Shown: positions 32,814 through 44,215, counted from the stretch's first letter. The stretch: 64,000 bases of DNA from Enterobacter hormaechei ATCC 49162 (GCF_001875655.1 NZ_MKEQ01000001.1:1054001-1118000); one strand, 5' to 3'. Notes: generated by a model not told the origin, from the sequence alone. A program made the numbers and translations.

Positions 32814-32828
32814 ATACGCTACACGTAT
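32814..32828. promoter_or_regulatory. LysR-type T-N11-A palindrome between regulator and MFS gene
   Basis: ATACG-CTACA-CGTAT is a 15-bp inverted repeat fitting the T-N11-A core of LysR-type operators. It lies in the 109-bp divergent gap, about 82-96 bp before the MFS start and over the first possible ATG of the LysR gene. Confidence 0.55.
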
Positions 32829-32909
32829 AAGCGTTTTACCACCGCGCCCGCTACCGTCGCAAGGCGTACTGATAAAAAATAGCCGCATACGACGAATGAG
32901 GAACATCTT

Positions 32910-34124
32910 ATGAACACAACCACCACCACCCGGGCCGTAAGCCGCTGGGTAATTTTAATGCTGGCGCTCGGTGCGGGCTTCAGCGTGGCATCCATCTATT
33001 ATGCCCAGCCTCTGCTGCCGCTGATGGGTTCAGACCTGCACCTGAGCATCGAAGGCATGGGCCTGGTCCCGACCCTCACCCAGGCGGGTTATGCCCTGGG
33101 CATCCTGTTTCTGCTTCCGCTCGGCGATCGCCATGACCGCAGAACGTTGATCCTGATAAAAAGTGCGGCCCTGGCGCTGTTCCTGCTGGGCTGTAGCCTG
33201 ACCGGACAACTGCACTCCCTGTTGCTCACCAGCCTGCTGATTGGCATGGCCGCCACCATGGCGCAGGATATTGTCCCGGCCGCAGCGATCCTCGCGCCGG
33301 AAGGCAAACAGGGAAAAACGGTCGGCACGGTGATGACCGGCCTGCTGCTGGGGATTTTGCTCTCCAGAACCGTGAGCGGCGTGGTGGGTGAAGCCTTTGG
33401 CTGGCGGGTGATGTATCAGCTGGCCGCCGCAAGTATTGCCTTTGTCGGCGTGGTGATGTGGGCCGTGCTTCCCCGCTTCGCCGTTCACTCCACGCTGAGC
33501 TACCCGGCGCTGATGCGCTCCATGGAACACCTCTGGCGTCGCTACCCGGCGCTGCGTCGGGCCGCACTGGCCCAGGGTTTTCTGTCGATTGCCTTTAGCG
33601 CATTCTGGTCAACGCTGGCGGTAATGCTGCTGGAACGGTATCACCTTGGCAGCGCCGTGGCAGGTGGGTTTGGTATTGCCGGTGCCGCAGGCGCGCTGGC
33701 CGCACCGCTGGCAGGGGGGCTGGCGGATAAGCTGGGGGCCGGTAAAGTGACCCAACTGGGTGCCGCGCTGGTGACCCTTTCGTTTGCCCTGATGTTCCTG
33801 ATGCCAGCACTGGGTGTACACGGTCAGCTGATCCTGATTGCCCTCTCCGCGGTCGGTTTCGATCTTGGCTTACAGTCCAGCCTTGTGGCCCACCAGAACC
33901 TGGTCTACAGCCTTGAGCCGCAGGCTCGTGGGCGTCTGAACGCCCTGCTGTTTACCGTCATTTTCATCGGAATGGCGCTGGGTTCAGCATTAGGCAGCAA
34001 TATCTATACACTGGCAGGTTGGTCTGGCGTGGTGGCGCTGGCAACCCTGTGCGGTGCCATTGCGCTGGCTATCAGAGTGATTGAAGGCGCCCGGGTGCTG
34101 TCCGCACAGGCCGAAAGTGTGTAA
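32910..34124 (+). CDS. Major facilitator superfamily transporter (accessory pair)
   Basis: A 404-residue inner-membrane transporter with about 12 hydrophobic segments. The opening VASIYYAQPLLPLMG is typical of the YnfM/NepI-like drug:proton antiporter group. The MFS motif A position (PLGDRHDRRTLI) lies in the loop after TM2. The gene has a good Shine-Dalgarno (TGAGGA) and is divergent from a LysR regulator. Substrate unknown; efflux of a small organic compound is likely. It is absent from the rne-flgL junction of E. coli and looks like a lineage-specific insertion, with base composition similar to its neighbours. Confidence 0.92.
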   Translation: MNTTTTTRAVSRWVILMLALGAGFSVASIYYAQPLLPLMGSDLHLSIEGMGLVPTLTQAGYALGILFLLPLGDRHDRRTLILIKSAALALFLLGCSLTGQLHSLLLTSLLIGMAATMAQDIVPAAAILAPEGKQGKTVGTVMTGLLLGILLSRTVSGVVGEAFGWRVMYQLAAASIAFVGVVMWAVLPRFAVHSTLSYPALMRSMEHLWRRYPALRRAALAQGFLSIAFSAFWSTLAVMLLERYHLGSAVAGGFGIAGAAGALAAPLAGGLADKLGAGKVTQLGAALVTLSFALMFLMPALGVHGQLILIALSAVGFDLGLQSSLVAHQNLVYSLEPQARGRLNALLFTVIFIGMALGSALGSNIYTLAGWSGVVALATLCGAIALAIRVIEGARVLSAQAESV

Positions 34125-34154
34125 AAAAAATGCCCAACCCGGACGGGTTGGGCA
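34123..34154 (-). terminator. Terminator of the flgKL transcript
   Basis: The 10-bp stem TGCCCAACCC / GGGTTGGGCA with a 4-base loop has eight A's on the left, a T-run on the minus strand. It overlaps the MFS stop codon and lies 46 bases past the flgL stop. Confidence 0.92.
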
Positions 34155-34200
34155 GTCAAAACATGCCCAGTTTCATGACATGTTCCAATCGGTCAGCGTC

Positions 34201-35154
34201 TTATCTGTTCATCTGGAACAAAGACATACCCTGCATATCGCTAAAGGCTTTATACGAGGCCTGCAACGCCGCCTGCTGCATGGTGTAGGACGAAATCACC
34301 GAGTTCCAGTCCACGTCAACCAGGTTACTCATTTGCTGGGTCTGCCCCAGCGCCCGGTCTTCACCCAGAGCGTCCAGCTTGCCCAGCTCGTCCAGCTTGA
34401 TACCGAGGTCGGCGCGCACGGTCAGCACGTTGTTGAGGGAGTTGCTCAGGCCACGGTTGGCTTTATCAATCGCCGCGGTAAACGCTTCAGCCTTCGTTTC
34501 GTCATCGCCAATCGGTTTATTCAGCGCATCGATGGCAGCATCGAGGATCTTGAACAAATTCGTTTCCGGCGCACTACCATCTGGCTCTGGCTTCGCATTG
34601 CTGGTGAAGCTGGTGAAAACTTCAGTGCCCGTATGGCTGATTTGCATCGTGCGCGCGGAGTCAACCTGCTGGCTGATTGGCGTTCCGCCGCCCTTATAAT
34701 CACCCGTAGTCTGGTCGAAAGCCGCCGCTTCGGTTTTGTAACCGGAAAAAATATATCGACCGTTACCGTCCGTGCTGTTAGCCAGGTTCATGAGCTGATC
34801 GCGAATACCTTGCAGGTTCGTTGCCAGCGAAGCGCGGTCATCATCACTTAACGTACCGTTGCCCGCATTGACAATCTTTTCCTGAGCAGCCTGGATAGCG
34901 GTTGTCACTTGCGATAACACGTTCTCTTCCAGCGATACTTTCGTCGTAGCGAAGGAGCGCGCCAGCGCATACTGGCTGTTTTGCGTTTGAGCCTGAGAGA
35001 GCACCACGGCCTGCGAGGCGGCAATCGGATCGTCAGATGGACGGTTGATGCGCTTACCCGTAGACATCTGCTCGCCGTAGCTGAGCCAGAGACTTTGGGA
35101 GTTCGTCACGCCGCGCATGCTTTGCTCATACATCATTTGAGTACTAATACGCAT
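34201..35154 (-). CDS. flgL: Flagellar hook-filament junction protein FlgL (HAP3)
   Basis: Forms the junction zone between hook and filament, exported by the flagellar type III system. At 317 residues it equals E. coli FlgL. The N-terminal MRISTQMMYEQSMRGVTNSQ and the C-terminal helix ending MQGMSLFQMNR are the disordered coiled-coil ends conserved with flagellin. SNLVDVDWNSVISSYTMQQAALQASY is also typical. It is the last flg gene, 16 bases after flgK, followed by a terminator. Confidence 0.98.
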   Translation of the reverse strand: MRISTQMMYEQSMRGVTNSQSLWLSYGEQMSTGKRINRPSDDPIAASQAVVLSQAQTQNSQYALARSFATTKVSLEENVLSQVTTAIQAAQEKIVNAGNGTLSDDDRASLATNLQGIRDQLMNLANSTDGNGRYIFSGYKTEAAAFDQTTGDYKGGGTPISQQVDSARTMQISHTGTEVFTSFTSNAKPEPDGSAPETNLFKILDAAIDALNKPIGDDETKAEAFTAAIDKANRGLSNSLNNVLTVRADLGIKLDELGKLDALGEDRALGQTQQMSNLVDVDWNSVISSYTMQQAALQASYKAFSDMQGMSLFQMNR

Positions 35155-35170
35155 TTTTTATGCCTCAGCC

Positions 35171-36811
35171 TTAGCGGATATTGATCAATGCATCAAACAG
35201 CGTGCTCGCCGTTTGCAGCACCTGCGCATTCGCCAGATAGTACTGCTGATAGCGTTGCAGGTTGCCATACTCTTCATCCAGGTTAACCCCGGAAATTGAC
35301 TGCTGTTGTTTGGTCAGCTGCGTCACCACGTTAACTTTGGTTTCGCTGCTGGTTTTCAGCGACGCCGTGGTGCTGCCCACCGTACTGACCAGCGCGGCAT
35401 AAGCATCGTTAAAGGTTTTATTCCCCCCCACCAATTTGGCGCTCTGCAAATCCAGCAGCTTCTGGCCATTGGTATTGTCGCTTTCGCCGCTTCCTTGCGC
35501 GGAGGCCATCGCCAGTTTGGATTCGTCGCTGATCGCAACGTCCATATTCACAATAACGTCATTCACCGGTTTAACGATGAAACTGTCTTTATTATTGGCT
35601 GAGCCGCTAATCTTGACGTTGAGACCATCAAACGACAGATTACCGCCAGTATCAGGTTTGGCCGTGAAGCTGGTGTTGTCTGACAAACGCGTGATTGTCC
35701 AGTCAGTACCGTTGTACTCAACTTTATAGTTTGTCGCCTGGACCTTTGTACTGTCCGTCATTGTTGCCGTAACGGACGCGCTCCCGGTGTTTTTGCCGTT
35801 ACTCAGTACCGCCGGAGAGCCAAAATCAAACAGCTTGCCGCCTTTAACCCCGTTGGCATCAAAGCCCGCCTGGTGCTGGGTATTCATGGCATCCGCAAAC
35901 GCCAGCGCCATCTGGTTAAGCGTATTTCGCGCCTGATCCAGATCCTGAGAACGGAAGGTTAACAGGCCCCCAAGCGACCCCGTGGTGATCTGTTTTTCCG
36001 AGATTTCCACGTTGCCCACGGTTGCATCCACATACGCAAGCGTTGTACGTGCAGGATCCGCACTGGATTTCACCGCCGCCAGCTGGCTGGCGTTGCTGCC
36101 CTGTACCAGGGTGTAACCGTTGGCGATAGAGATGTTGTAGGTGCCGCTGTCCTGTACGGTAACGTCCACACCGACAATCTTGTTCAGTTCACTCACCAGC
36201 TGATCGCGCTGATCGAGCAGTTCGTTCGGGGATGCGCCCGCACCAACGCCAGTCAGCCGGGAGATCTGGTCGTTAAGATTGGCAATCTGCTTCGCATAGT
36301 TATTGATCTGATCGACGCTGGTAGAAATCGCCGTATTCACCTGCGCATCCTGATCGCGGAGATATTGATCGTTGGTTTTAAACTGGTTAACCAGACCATC
36401 CGCCTTCCCGAGCACCGTCTGGCGTGCAGCCGGATCTTCTGCGTTACTTACCAGCGTTTGCAGACTTTTAAAGAAATCCTGGAGGTTGGCAGAGAGCGAG
36501 TTAGTGGTATCCGAGAGCACGTCGTCAATTTTTGACATCTGCTGGTAGCGCGTGGTCAGCCCACTGCTCTGGTTCTGCGCCGCGCGCAGCTGGTTGGTGA
36601 TAAACGCATCATATTCACGCTGAACACCGGAGACATAGACCCCGTTACCCACCCAGCCACCGCCGGTCAGGGTGCTGTTGGATGCCCCCAGAATGGTGGT
36701 CTGGCGGGTATAACCTGCCACGTTATAGCTTGAAATATTATTACTGACGGTATTGAGTGCCGACTGTGCAGCACTGAGGCCACTCATGGCGCTGTTAATC
36801 AAACTGGACAT
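35171..36811 (-). CDS. flgK: Flagellar hook-associated protein FlgK (HAP1)
   Basis: First hook-filament junction protein. The start is ATG 36811 with AGGA before it, giving 546 residues (E. coli 547). The conserved N-terminus SSLINSAMSGLSAAQSAL and C-terminus (QQYYLANAQVLQTASTLFDALINIR) flank a variable surface domain (about residues 280-450). The frame opens nine codons earlier, but the family N-terminus starts here. A sigma-28 promoter lies in the 75-base flgJ-flgK gap, so flgKL can be expressed as late genes. Confidence 0.98.
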   Translation of the reverse strand: MSSLINSAMSGLSAAQSALNTVSNNISSYNVAGYTRQTTILGASNSTLTGGGWVGNGVYVSGVQREYDAFITNQLRAAQNQSSGLTTRYQQMSKIDDVLSDTTNSLSANLQDFFKSLQTLVSNAEDPAARQTVLGKADGLVNQFKTNDQYLRDQDAQVNTAISTSVDQINNYAKQIANLNDQISRLTGVGAGASPNELLDQRDQLVSELNKIVGVDVTVQDSGTYNISIANGYTLVQGSNASQLAAVKSSADPARTTLAYVDATVGNVEISEKQITTGSLGGLLTFRSQDLDQARNTLNQMALAFADAMNTQHQAGFDANGVKGGKLFDFGSPAVLSNGKNTGSASVTATMTDSTKVQATNYKVEYNGTDWTITRLSDNTSFTAKPDTGGNLSFDGLNVKISGSANNKDSFIVKPVNDVIVNMDVAISDESKLAMASAQGSGESDNTNGQKLLDLQSAKLVGGNKTFNDAYAALVSTVGSTTASLKTSSETKVNVVTQLTKQQQSISGVNLDEEYGNLQRYQQYYLANAQVLQTASTLFDALINIR

Positions 36812-36853
36812 GGGGGTTCCTTTTATACGTTCAGACACGAGTCCTGATGAAGG

Positions 36854-36880
36854 TTATCGGCAACCTCCACCGGGACTTGA
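36854..36880 (-). promoter_or_regulatory. Sigma-28 (FliA) promoter of flgKL
   Basis: On the minus strand GCCGATAA is a perfect FliA -10. Eleven bases upstream TCAAGTCC matches TAAAGTTT at five of eight positions. It lies in the flgJ-flgK gap, about 43 bases before the flgK start. Confidence 0.75.
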
Positions 36881-36886
36881 GAACTT

Positions 36887-37840
36887 TCAGAACAGATTTT
36901 CGAGATCTGTGCTATAGGCTTTGCTGACCTTCTCAGACATGGATTTCAGTTGCTGGATCATGCTGGTCAGCTTGCGCGCATAGTTTGGATCGGTCGCGTA
37001 GCCGGCATTCTGCAATGCCTGAGCGCCCTGCTCTGGCGTAGCGGCCTGGGTCACGGCGGTGTAGCGCGGATTCCGGCTCAACAGCCCGACATAATCCGAC
37101 AACGCTTCCAGATACGAGCTATAGACGCGGAATTTGGCTTTCACCTTCACCGCCGCACCATTTTCATATTCGGTGGTGGTGATTTCCGTGGTCGGCCCCT
37201 TCCAGCTGGAGGTGGCCTTCACGCCAAAGATGTTGAAGCTCGGCTCGCCGTTCTCCCTGCGGATCTGACGTTGACCCCAGCCCGACTCCAGCGCCGCCTG
37301 CGCCAGAATCAGATGGTGCGGCACGCCACTCTCTTCACTGGCAAGACGCGCTGGCAGAGAGAGCTGCGCCAGGAAGTCTTTGCTGTCGCCAGAGAGCGGC
37401 TCGTCACGCGTTTCTGCTGGCTTCGGCATCGCCTTACGCACCATCTGCGTCAACGCCTGATTTTGATAACTGGTCACCTTTTCCAGATCAAACTTCAGCG
37501 GCACCTGCTGCGGGGTCTCTTCAGGCGGCAGCCCCTGAGCGGCTGCGGTCTGCTTCACAATCATGTCCGCCAGGCCAAGTCCCTTTCCGGCGGTCATTTG
37601 CTGGGCAATCTGCTGATCGTACATGCTGGTGTAAAGCCGCGTGGAATCGCTGCTGAACATGCCATCTTTCGGCAGGGTTTCACGCATGCTTTTCAACATC
37701 ATCTGCACGAACATGCCTTCCACCTGACGGGCAACCGGGCGGATATTCGCCGCCGGATCCTTGCCCGCTTTGGTTTTCAGCTCGTTGAGCGACTGGGCAT
37801 CCCAGGCGGCACTGGTCAACAGTTTGCTATCGGTCAGCAT
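36887..37840 (-). CDS. flgJ: Rod-capping protein and muramidase FlgJ
   Basis: Periplasmic protein that caps rod assembly and cuts peptidoglycan for the rod to pass. The 317-residue protein (E. coli 313) has the N-terminal rod-cap domain (about 1-150, with FVQMMLKSMRETLPKDGMF) and a C-terminal GH73 glucosaminidase domain (about 160-317, with ILAQAALESGWGQRQI; the Glu of ALESGWG is catalytic). The start directly follows the flgI stop with no gap. Confidence 0.98.
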   Translation of the reverse strand: MLTDSKLLTSAAWDAQSLNELKTKAGKDPAANIRPVARQVEGMFVQMMLKSMRETLPKDGMFSSDSTRLYTSMYDQQIAQQMTAGKGLGLADMIVKQTAAAQGLPPEETPQQVPLKFDLEKVTSYQNQALTQMVRKAMPKPAETRDEPLSGDSKDFLAQLSLPARLASEESGVPHHLILAQAALESGWGQRQIRRENGEPSFNIFGVKATSSWKGPTTEITTTEYENGAAVKVKAKFRVYSSYLEALSDYVGLLSRNPRYTAVTQAATPEQGAQALQNAGYATDPNYARKLTSMIQQLKSMSEKVSKAYSTDLENLF

Positions 37841-38938
37841 TTAGATGATTTCCAGTTTAGCGCGCAGGCAGCCTGCACTTTGCATGGATTGCAGAATGGA
37901 CATCAGATCCATTGGCGTTGCACCCAGCGCGTTCAGGGCACGCACCACGCTGTTCAGGTTGGCGCTGGAACGCACGCTCTGCAACGAACCGCCGCTCTGA
38001 CGCAGATCAATCTGCGTTTGCGGGGTCACTACCGTCTGACCACCACCAAACGGCGTATCCGGCTGGCTGACGTTGGCCGAACGGTTAACCGTGACGGAGA
38101 GATTACCCTGCGCCACGGCACAGCTGTCCAGCGTCACTTCGCGGTTCATCACCACCGAGCCGGTACGGGAGTTGATAATGACTTTCGCATCCTGCACCGG
38201 CACGTTCACTTCCATGTTCTGGATATCGGCCAGCATCCGCACCTGGTTACTGCTCCCGGTTGACGTGCGGATCTGCACGGTGCGGGCATCCAGCGCGGTG
38301 GCGCTGCCGTAGCCCCGGCTGCGGTTGATGGTGTCAGCGATCTGCTGCGCCATCGTAAAGTCTTCGTTATTCAGTTGCAGGTTAATGGTGTTACCGGTAC
38401 CGAACTGGGTCGGCAGTTCACGTTCAATGATCGCGCCGTTGGTAATACGCCCGCCGTTCAGCTGGTTCACCTGCACGCTGCTGCCGCCCGCCGACGCGCC
38501 TGCCCCGCCAACCAGTATGTTGCCCTGCGCCAGGGCATACACCTGGCTGTCGACGCCTTTCAGCGGGGTCATCAGCAGCGTACCGCCGCGCAAACTTTTG
38601 GCGTTACCCATCGACGAGACAACCACGTCGATGGTCTGACCCTGACGCGCAAAGGCCGGATAAGACGCGGTCACCATCACGGCCGCCACGTTTTTCAGCT
38701 GCATGTTGGTCCCGGCCGGTACGGTAATACCGAGCTGAGAGAGCATGTTATTCAGACTCTGGGTAGTGAACGGCGTCTGGGTCGTCTGGTCACCCGTCCC
38801 ATCCAGCCCCACCACCAGGCCGTAGCCAATCAGGGAGTTTTCACGCACGCCCTGCACGCTGGTGAGATCGCGAATGCGGTCCGCCTGCGCAACGGTTGCG
38901 ACCAGCGTCAGTGCCACGGCGAAGAGAAATTTATACAT
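37841..38938 (-). CDS. flgI: Flagellar P-ring protein FlgI
   Basis: Periplasmic protein forming the peptidoglycan-layer ring bushing. The 365-residue precursor matches E. coli in length. A Sec signal peptide ([19 protein letters not shown]) precedes [32 protein letters not shown], the family hallmark. [16 protein letters not shown] near the C-terminus is also conserved. It starts 12 bases after flgH and abuts flgJ. Confidence 0.98.
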   Translation of the reverse strand: MYKFLFAVALTLVATVAQADRIRDLTSVQGVRENSLIGYGLVVGLDGTGDQTTQTPFTTQSLNNMLSQLGITVPAGTNMQLKNVAAVMVTASYPAFARQGQTIDVVVSSMGNAKSLRGGTLLMTPLKGVDSQVYALAQGNILVGGAGASAGGSSVQVNQLNGGRITNGAIIERELPTQFGTGNTINLQLNNEDFTMAQQIADTINRSRGYGSATALDARTVQIRTSTGSSNQVRMLADIQNMEVNVPVQDAKVIINSRTGSVVMNREVTLDSCAVAQGNLSVTVNRSANVSQPDTPFGGGQTVVTPQTQIDLRQSGGSLQSVRSSANLNSVVRALNALGATPMDLMSILQSMQSAGCLRAKLEII

Positions 38939-38950
38939 AGGTCACCTCGC

Positions 38951-39649
38951 TTACATCGGCGATAAGTTAAGGAAGAAGCGTTGCAGCCAGCCCATATTTT
39001 GCGCTTCGTTGATGTAGCCGTTGCCGACGTACTCAATGCGCGCATCCGCCACCTGGGTGGACGGTACGGTGTTGGTGCCGCTGATGGTGCGAGGGTTAAC
39101 CACACCGGAGAAGCGAATAAATTCCGTACCCTGGTTAATGGCGATCTGTTTTTCACCCACCACGTGCAGGTTGCCGTTCACCAGAACCTGGTCAACCGTT
39201 ACCGTCAGCGTTCCGCTGAAGGTATTGCTGGCGTTCGCACCACCTTTACCGTTAAAGGTGTTGCCGCCAGAGGCTTCCACATCCGCACGGGCGTTGCCGA
39301 ACAGCCCTTGCAGATAGCGCGGTACGGTGTCGAAGCCAAAATTGGTTTTGCCGTCGCGGCTGGCGTTCGCCGACGAGCTCTTGCTCGCACTGACGTTTTC
39401 CTGCAACACAATGGTCAGCGTATCGCCAACGTTACGCGGACGACGGTCTTCAAACAGCGGCTGATAACCGTAATTAATCGGCTGCGCGGTCTGGAAAATA
39501 GAGCCGTTCACCACCGGCGCGGGGCCGGGAACGGGTTGGGCGGTAGTCGCACCCTGTACCAATGGTTTAGACGGGATCCAGGCACACCCGCTGAGGGTGA
39601 CGGCCAGAACAGTCAGGATCGGATAACGAAACGCCGCGTTTTTTTGCAT
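38951..39649 (-). CDS. flgH: Flagellar L-ring lipoprotein FlgH
   Basis: Outer-membrane lipoprotein building the L ring. Starting at ATG 39649 the product is 232 residues, the E. coli length; another ATG three codons earlier (39658) is possible. The lipobox is LSGC (Cys22). Conserved stretches include [27 protein letters not shown] and the C-terminus [17 protein letters not shown]. It lies 57 bases after flgG and 12 before flgI. Confidence 0.97.
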   Translation of the reverse strand: MQKNAAFRYPILTVLAVTLSGCAWIPSKPLVQGATTAQPVPGPAPVVNGSIFQTAQPINYGYQPLFEDRRPRNVGDTLTIVLQENVSASKSSSANASRDGKTNFGFDTVPRYLQGLFGNARADVEASGGNTFNGKGGANASNTFSGTLTVTVDQVLVNGNLHVVGEKQIAINQGTEFIRFSGVVNPRTISGTNTVPSTQVADARIEYVGNGYINEAQNMGWLQRFFLNLSPM

Positions 39650-39706
39650 TGCCTTCATCTTCGAAAACAGGGAGCCGGTGCGGGGTTTACCGCACCGGGC
39701 TACACC

Positions 39707-41256
<1,550 letters not shown>

Positions 41257-41276
41257 TGCGCTTTCCCGTCAGCTGC

Positions 41277-42485
41277 TTAACGCAGGTTAACCAGCGTGTT
41301 GAGGATCTGATCCTGGGTTTTGATGGTCTGCGCGTTGGACTGGTAGTTACGTTGCGCGACGATCATGTTCACCAGCTCTTTACTCAGATCGACGTTCGAG
41401 GCTTCCAGCGCGCCGTTGGTCAGCGTACCGAAGTTGCCGGAACCCGCAGTACCCAGCAGGGCAACACCGGAGGACTGCGTGGCAGACCAGACGTTATCCC
41501 CTTCGGATTTCAGGCCTTCGTTGTTGGCGAAGTTTGCCAGCACGATCTGGCCCAGCACCTGGGTCTGTTCGTTGGAGTAGTTACCGACAACGGTGCCGTC
41601 ATCGTTGATCTGATAGCTCACCAGATCGCCCGGCTTATAACCGTTCTGGCTCGTCGCCACGATGTTGTTTGCACCGGTGTTTTGCTGCATGGAGTTGGCG
41701 AAGCTCATGGCAAACGTGGCTGGCGTCGCGCCCGGAACAGTACCCGTGGTGATATCAATACTCCCGCCCCCCGTCAGCACACCGCTCTCGTTAAAGGTCA
41801 GCGTGGTTTCTTCCGTCACCGCGCTTCCCGCCACGCTGCCGTCCTGCGAATACACCTTCCAGGAGTTGGCTGGCGTCGCGTTTTTGACATAGAACAGGTT
41901 CATGTTGTGCGCATTACCCTGGCTGTCAAACACCGTCACGGTGCCTTTCTTGTTGTAAGAGTCAGGGTTGGCCGGGTCGAAGGCGACGGTTGGCGCGGTA
42001 TCGGTGGAGTTCAGGTTGATCTGCTGAGAGGCCGTCGTGGTGGACTTCGCCGCCATCAGCGTCGTTGGGATGGAGATCGCCTGCGGATTCGCACCGGTTT
42101 GCACCGTCGGCGGCGTGCCCGCAACCGGATAACCGGTTAACTGAAGCCCCTGCATGTTCACCAGGTTACGGTTTTCATCCAGCTTGAACTGGCCATTGCG
42201 GCTGTAGAACACGGAACCGTTGGCGTCCACCATACGGAAGAAACCGTTCTGGCTGATGGCGACGTCCAGACCGCGACCGGTGTTGGTGGTCGTCCCGTCG
42301 GTGAAGTCCTGGGTGATGCCCGCCACCTTCACGCCCAGGCCCACTTTAGAGCCTGCAAACATATCTGCAAAAGACGCAGAACCGGATTTAAAACCATAGG
42401 TCGCGGAGTTGGCGATGTTGTTGCCAATGACGTCCAGGTTGGTGGCCGCAGCATTCAGGCCGCTGACCGCTTGAGAAAAGGCCAT
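41277..42485 (-). CDS. flgE: Flagellar hook protein FlgE
   Basis: Main subunit of the flexible hook. The 402-residue product matches E. coli length. Conserved ends: MAFSQAVSGLNAAATNLDVIGNNIANSATYGFKSG and LVNMIVAQRNYQSNAQTIKTQDQILNTLVNLR. The central D1/D2 domains are more variable. It follows flgD (the hook cap) by 26 bases. Confidence 0.98.
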   Translation of the reverse strand: MAFSQAVSGLNAAATNLDVIGNNIANSATYGFKSGSASFADMFAGSKVGLGVKVAGITQDFTDGTTTNTGRGLDVAISQNGFFRMVDANGSVFYSRNGQFKLDENRNLVNMQGLQLTGYPVAGTPPTVQTGANPQAISIPTTLMAAKSTTTASQQINLNSTDTAPTVAFDPANPDSYNKKGTVTVFDSQGNAHNMNLFYVKNATPANSWKVYSQDGSVAGSAVTEETTLTFNESGVLTGGGSIDITTGTVPGATPATFAMSFANSMQQNTGANNIVATSQNGYKPGDLVSYQINDDGTVVGNYSNEQTQVLGQIVLANFANNEGLKSEGDNVWSATQSSGVALLGTAGSGNFGTLTNGALEASNVDLSKELVNMIVAQRNYQSNAQTIKTQDQILNTLVNLR

Positions 42486-42511
42486 GACTTACTCCTGATA
42501 AGTATGAAGGC

Positions 42512-43222
42512 TTAGATAATCTGCCGAACTTCGTCGAGTGTGGTGGTACCGGAGGTACCCAAATCCAGCTTGTTGCCATCGCTACCTTTGATGACCCCCT
42601 GAACCAGGGCAAACTGAAGCGGCTGAGCCACCAGCTGGGTCGTACCGCTGCTGGCGCTGATTGCCACGTTGTAAGAGCCGTTTGGCGCTTTCGTGCCGTC
42701 GGTCAGGCTGCCATCCCAGGTAAAGGTGTGGACGCCCGCTTTCAGCTCGCCGATATCAATGGTGCGTACCACTGCCCCCGTAGCGTCAGTGATGGTTGCG
42801 GTGACTTTGTCGGCTGGCTGCTGCAACTCAACGCCAAACGGCGTGGTGGTGGTGGTTGAGGTGCCATCGGTGGTGCTGGTGCCCGCCAGAATCGTGGTCC
42901 CCGGGATCATCACCCCGTGACCAATCAGGTTGGCGGCCTGCAAGGACTGGCTATTATCGATTTGACCGGAGACAGAGCCGAGGGTGGTGTTCAGTTTCTC
43001 AATGCCGCTGACGGTACTGATCTGCGCAAGCTGCGTGGTCAGTTCGTTGTTCTGCATCGGGTTGGTCGGATCCTGATTTTTCAGCTGCGCCACCAGCAGG
43101 GTCAGAAAGCTGCTCTGTAAATCGGAGGCATTACTCCCGGTAAGGGAGCTGGAACCGGTCGCACTGCTGGTGCTGTTGACGCCGGTATTTGTCGGGTCAT
43201 TCACGTTTACGGCGATGGACAT
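42512..43222 (-). CDS. flgD: Hook-cap (hook assembly) protein FlgD
   Basis: Scaffold that caps the growing hook and is later discarded. The 236-residue protein (E. coli 231) has a Ser/Thr/Asn-rich N-terminus, the conserved FLTLLVAQLKNQDPTNPMQNNELTTQLAQISTVSGIEKL (about residues 40-80) and a C-terminal FlgD Ig-like/Tudor region (FTWDGSLTDGTKAPNGSYNVAI). It follows flgC by 11 bases. Confidence 0.97.
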   Translation of the reverse strand: MSIAVNVNDPTNTGVNSTSSATGSSSLTGSNASDLQSSFLTLLVAQLKNQDPTNPMQNNELTTQLAQISTVSGIEKLNTTLGSVSGQIDNSQSLQAANLIGHGVMIPGTTILAGTSTTDGTSTTTTTPFGVELQQPADKVTATITDATGAVVRTIDIGELKAGVHTFTWDGSLTDGTKAPNGSYNVAISASSGTTQLVAQPLQFALVQGVIKGSDGNKLDLGTSGTTTLDEVRQII

Positions 43223-43233
43223 GCGTGTCTCCT

Positions 43234-43638
43234 TTACTGGCCGAGAGTGAGTGTTTTGAGCATCATGCTCTTCACGGTATTAAGCACTTCGACGTTTGCC
43301 TGGTAGCTGCGTGACGCAGACATGGAGTTCACCATCTCCCCGACCACATCCACGTTCGGCATTTTCACGTAACCGCTGGCATCCGCGAGCGGGTTGCCTG
43401 GCTCGTAAACCAGCTTGTCGGGCGCCTGGCTCTCAACCACATCCGCCACTTTTACGCCGCCCGTTGCCGCACCCGGAGCGGCATCAACCTGGAAGACGAC
43501 CTGCTTAGCGCGATACGGTTGTCCGTCAGGGCCGGTCACGCTGTCGGCGTTGGCCAGGTTACTGGCTGCCACGTTCAGTCGTTTGGACTGCGCCGTTAAT
43601 GCCGAACCGGCGATATCAAAAATATTCAGCAAGGCCAT
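43234..43638 (-). CDS. flgC: Proximal rod protein FlgC
   Basis: A 134-residue rod protein, the E. coli length. N-terminal [32 protein letters not shown] and C-terminal [37 protein letters not shown] are diagnostic. It is three bases downstream of flgB. Confidence 0.97.
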   Translation of the reverse strand: MALLNIFDIAGSALTAQSKRLNVAASNLANADSVTGPDGQPYRAKQVVFQVDAAPGAATGGVKVADVVESQAPDKLVYEPGNPLADASGYVKMPNVDVVGEMVNSMSASRSYQANVEVLNTVKSMMLKTLTLGQ

Positions 43639-43641
43639 TTA

Positions 43642-44058
43642 CTAATTGCCCCCCTGTAGGACGGTCATCATGCCTTTGATTTGCCCGCCGAGTAGCGTCA
43701 GGCCTGTCTGGTATTGCAGGCTGTTATCGGCAAACTGTGTGCGCTCCCGGTCCATGTCGACGGTGTTGCCATCAAGCGAGGGTTGATCGGGAATACGGTA
43801 AAGTAAGTCGGTCGCAGGCGCGGTCATCGCCTGAGCGGGAATATGACGTGAAGATGTCAGGGCCAGTGAGACACCCGTTCCTTCGGCACGTCCACGCTCC
43901 ATCACTTTTTTGAGTTCACTGGAAAAATCAATATCGCGCGCCTGATACCCGGGGGTATCCGCGTTGGCAATATTGGCGGCTAAAATCTCCTGCCGCTGGG
44001 CGCGTAAATTGAGCGCTTCCTGCTGAAAACGTAACGCGGCGTCGAGTTTATCGAGCAT
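43642..44058 (-). CDS. flgB: Proximal rod protein FlgB
   Basis: First gene of the leftward flg operon; it encodes the 138-residue rod protein nearest the MS ring. [45 protein letters not shown] is the family N-terminus. A good Shine-Dalgarno (GGAGGAG) precedes the ATG. It is divergent from flgA across a 157-base class 2 promoter region. Confidence 0.97.
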   Translation of the reverse strand: MLDKLDAALRFQQEALNLRAQRQEILAANIANADTPGYQARDIDFSSELKKVMERGRAEGTGVSLALTSSRHIPAQAMTAPATDLLYRIPDQPSLDGNTVDMDRERTQFADNSLQYQTGLTLLGGQIKGMMTVLQGGN

Positions 44059-44215
44059 GTCTCCTCCGCTGATGAGAAAATTTCAGTTCACAGCTTAAAT
44101 CTCAAGGCGTCTCCCTTATCGACGGAATAAGCGCAAAATGCGTCGCTATTTGTTGCGTTGATGGAAAACCACTGCGGGTAGAATTTGCTTAATTCTGGAC
44201 ATGGTGGAACGTGCG
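44059..44215. promoter_or_regulatory. flgA-flgB divergent class 2 promoter region
   Basis: This gap should carry FlhDC-activated sigma-70 promoters in both directions. TAGAAT (44179-44184) is a plausible -10 for flgA without a -35, as expected for an activator-dependent promoter. On the minus strand GTCGATAAG before flgB is a possible -10. I could not delimit FlhDC boxes by eye. Confidence 0.45.

Noticed and set aside
34123..34154. Terminator assigned to the MFS gene
   Set aside because: The A-run is on the left of the stem, so the T-run occurs on the minus strand, fitting flgKL rather than the MFS gene.
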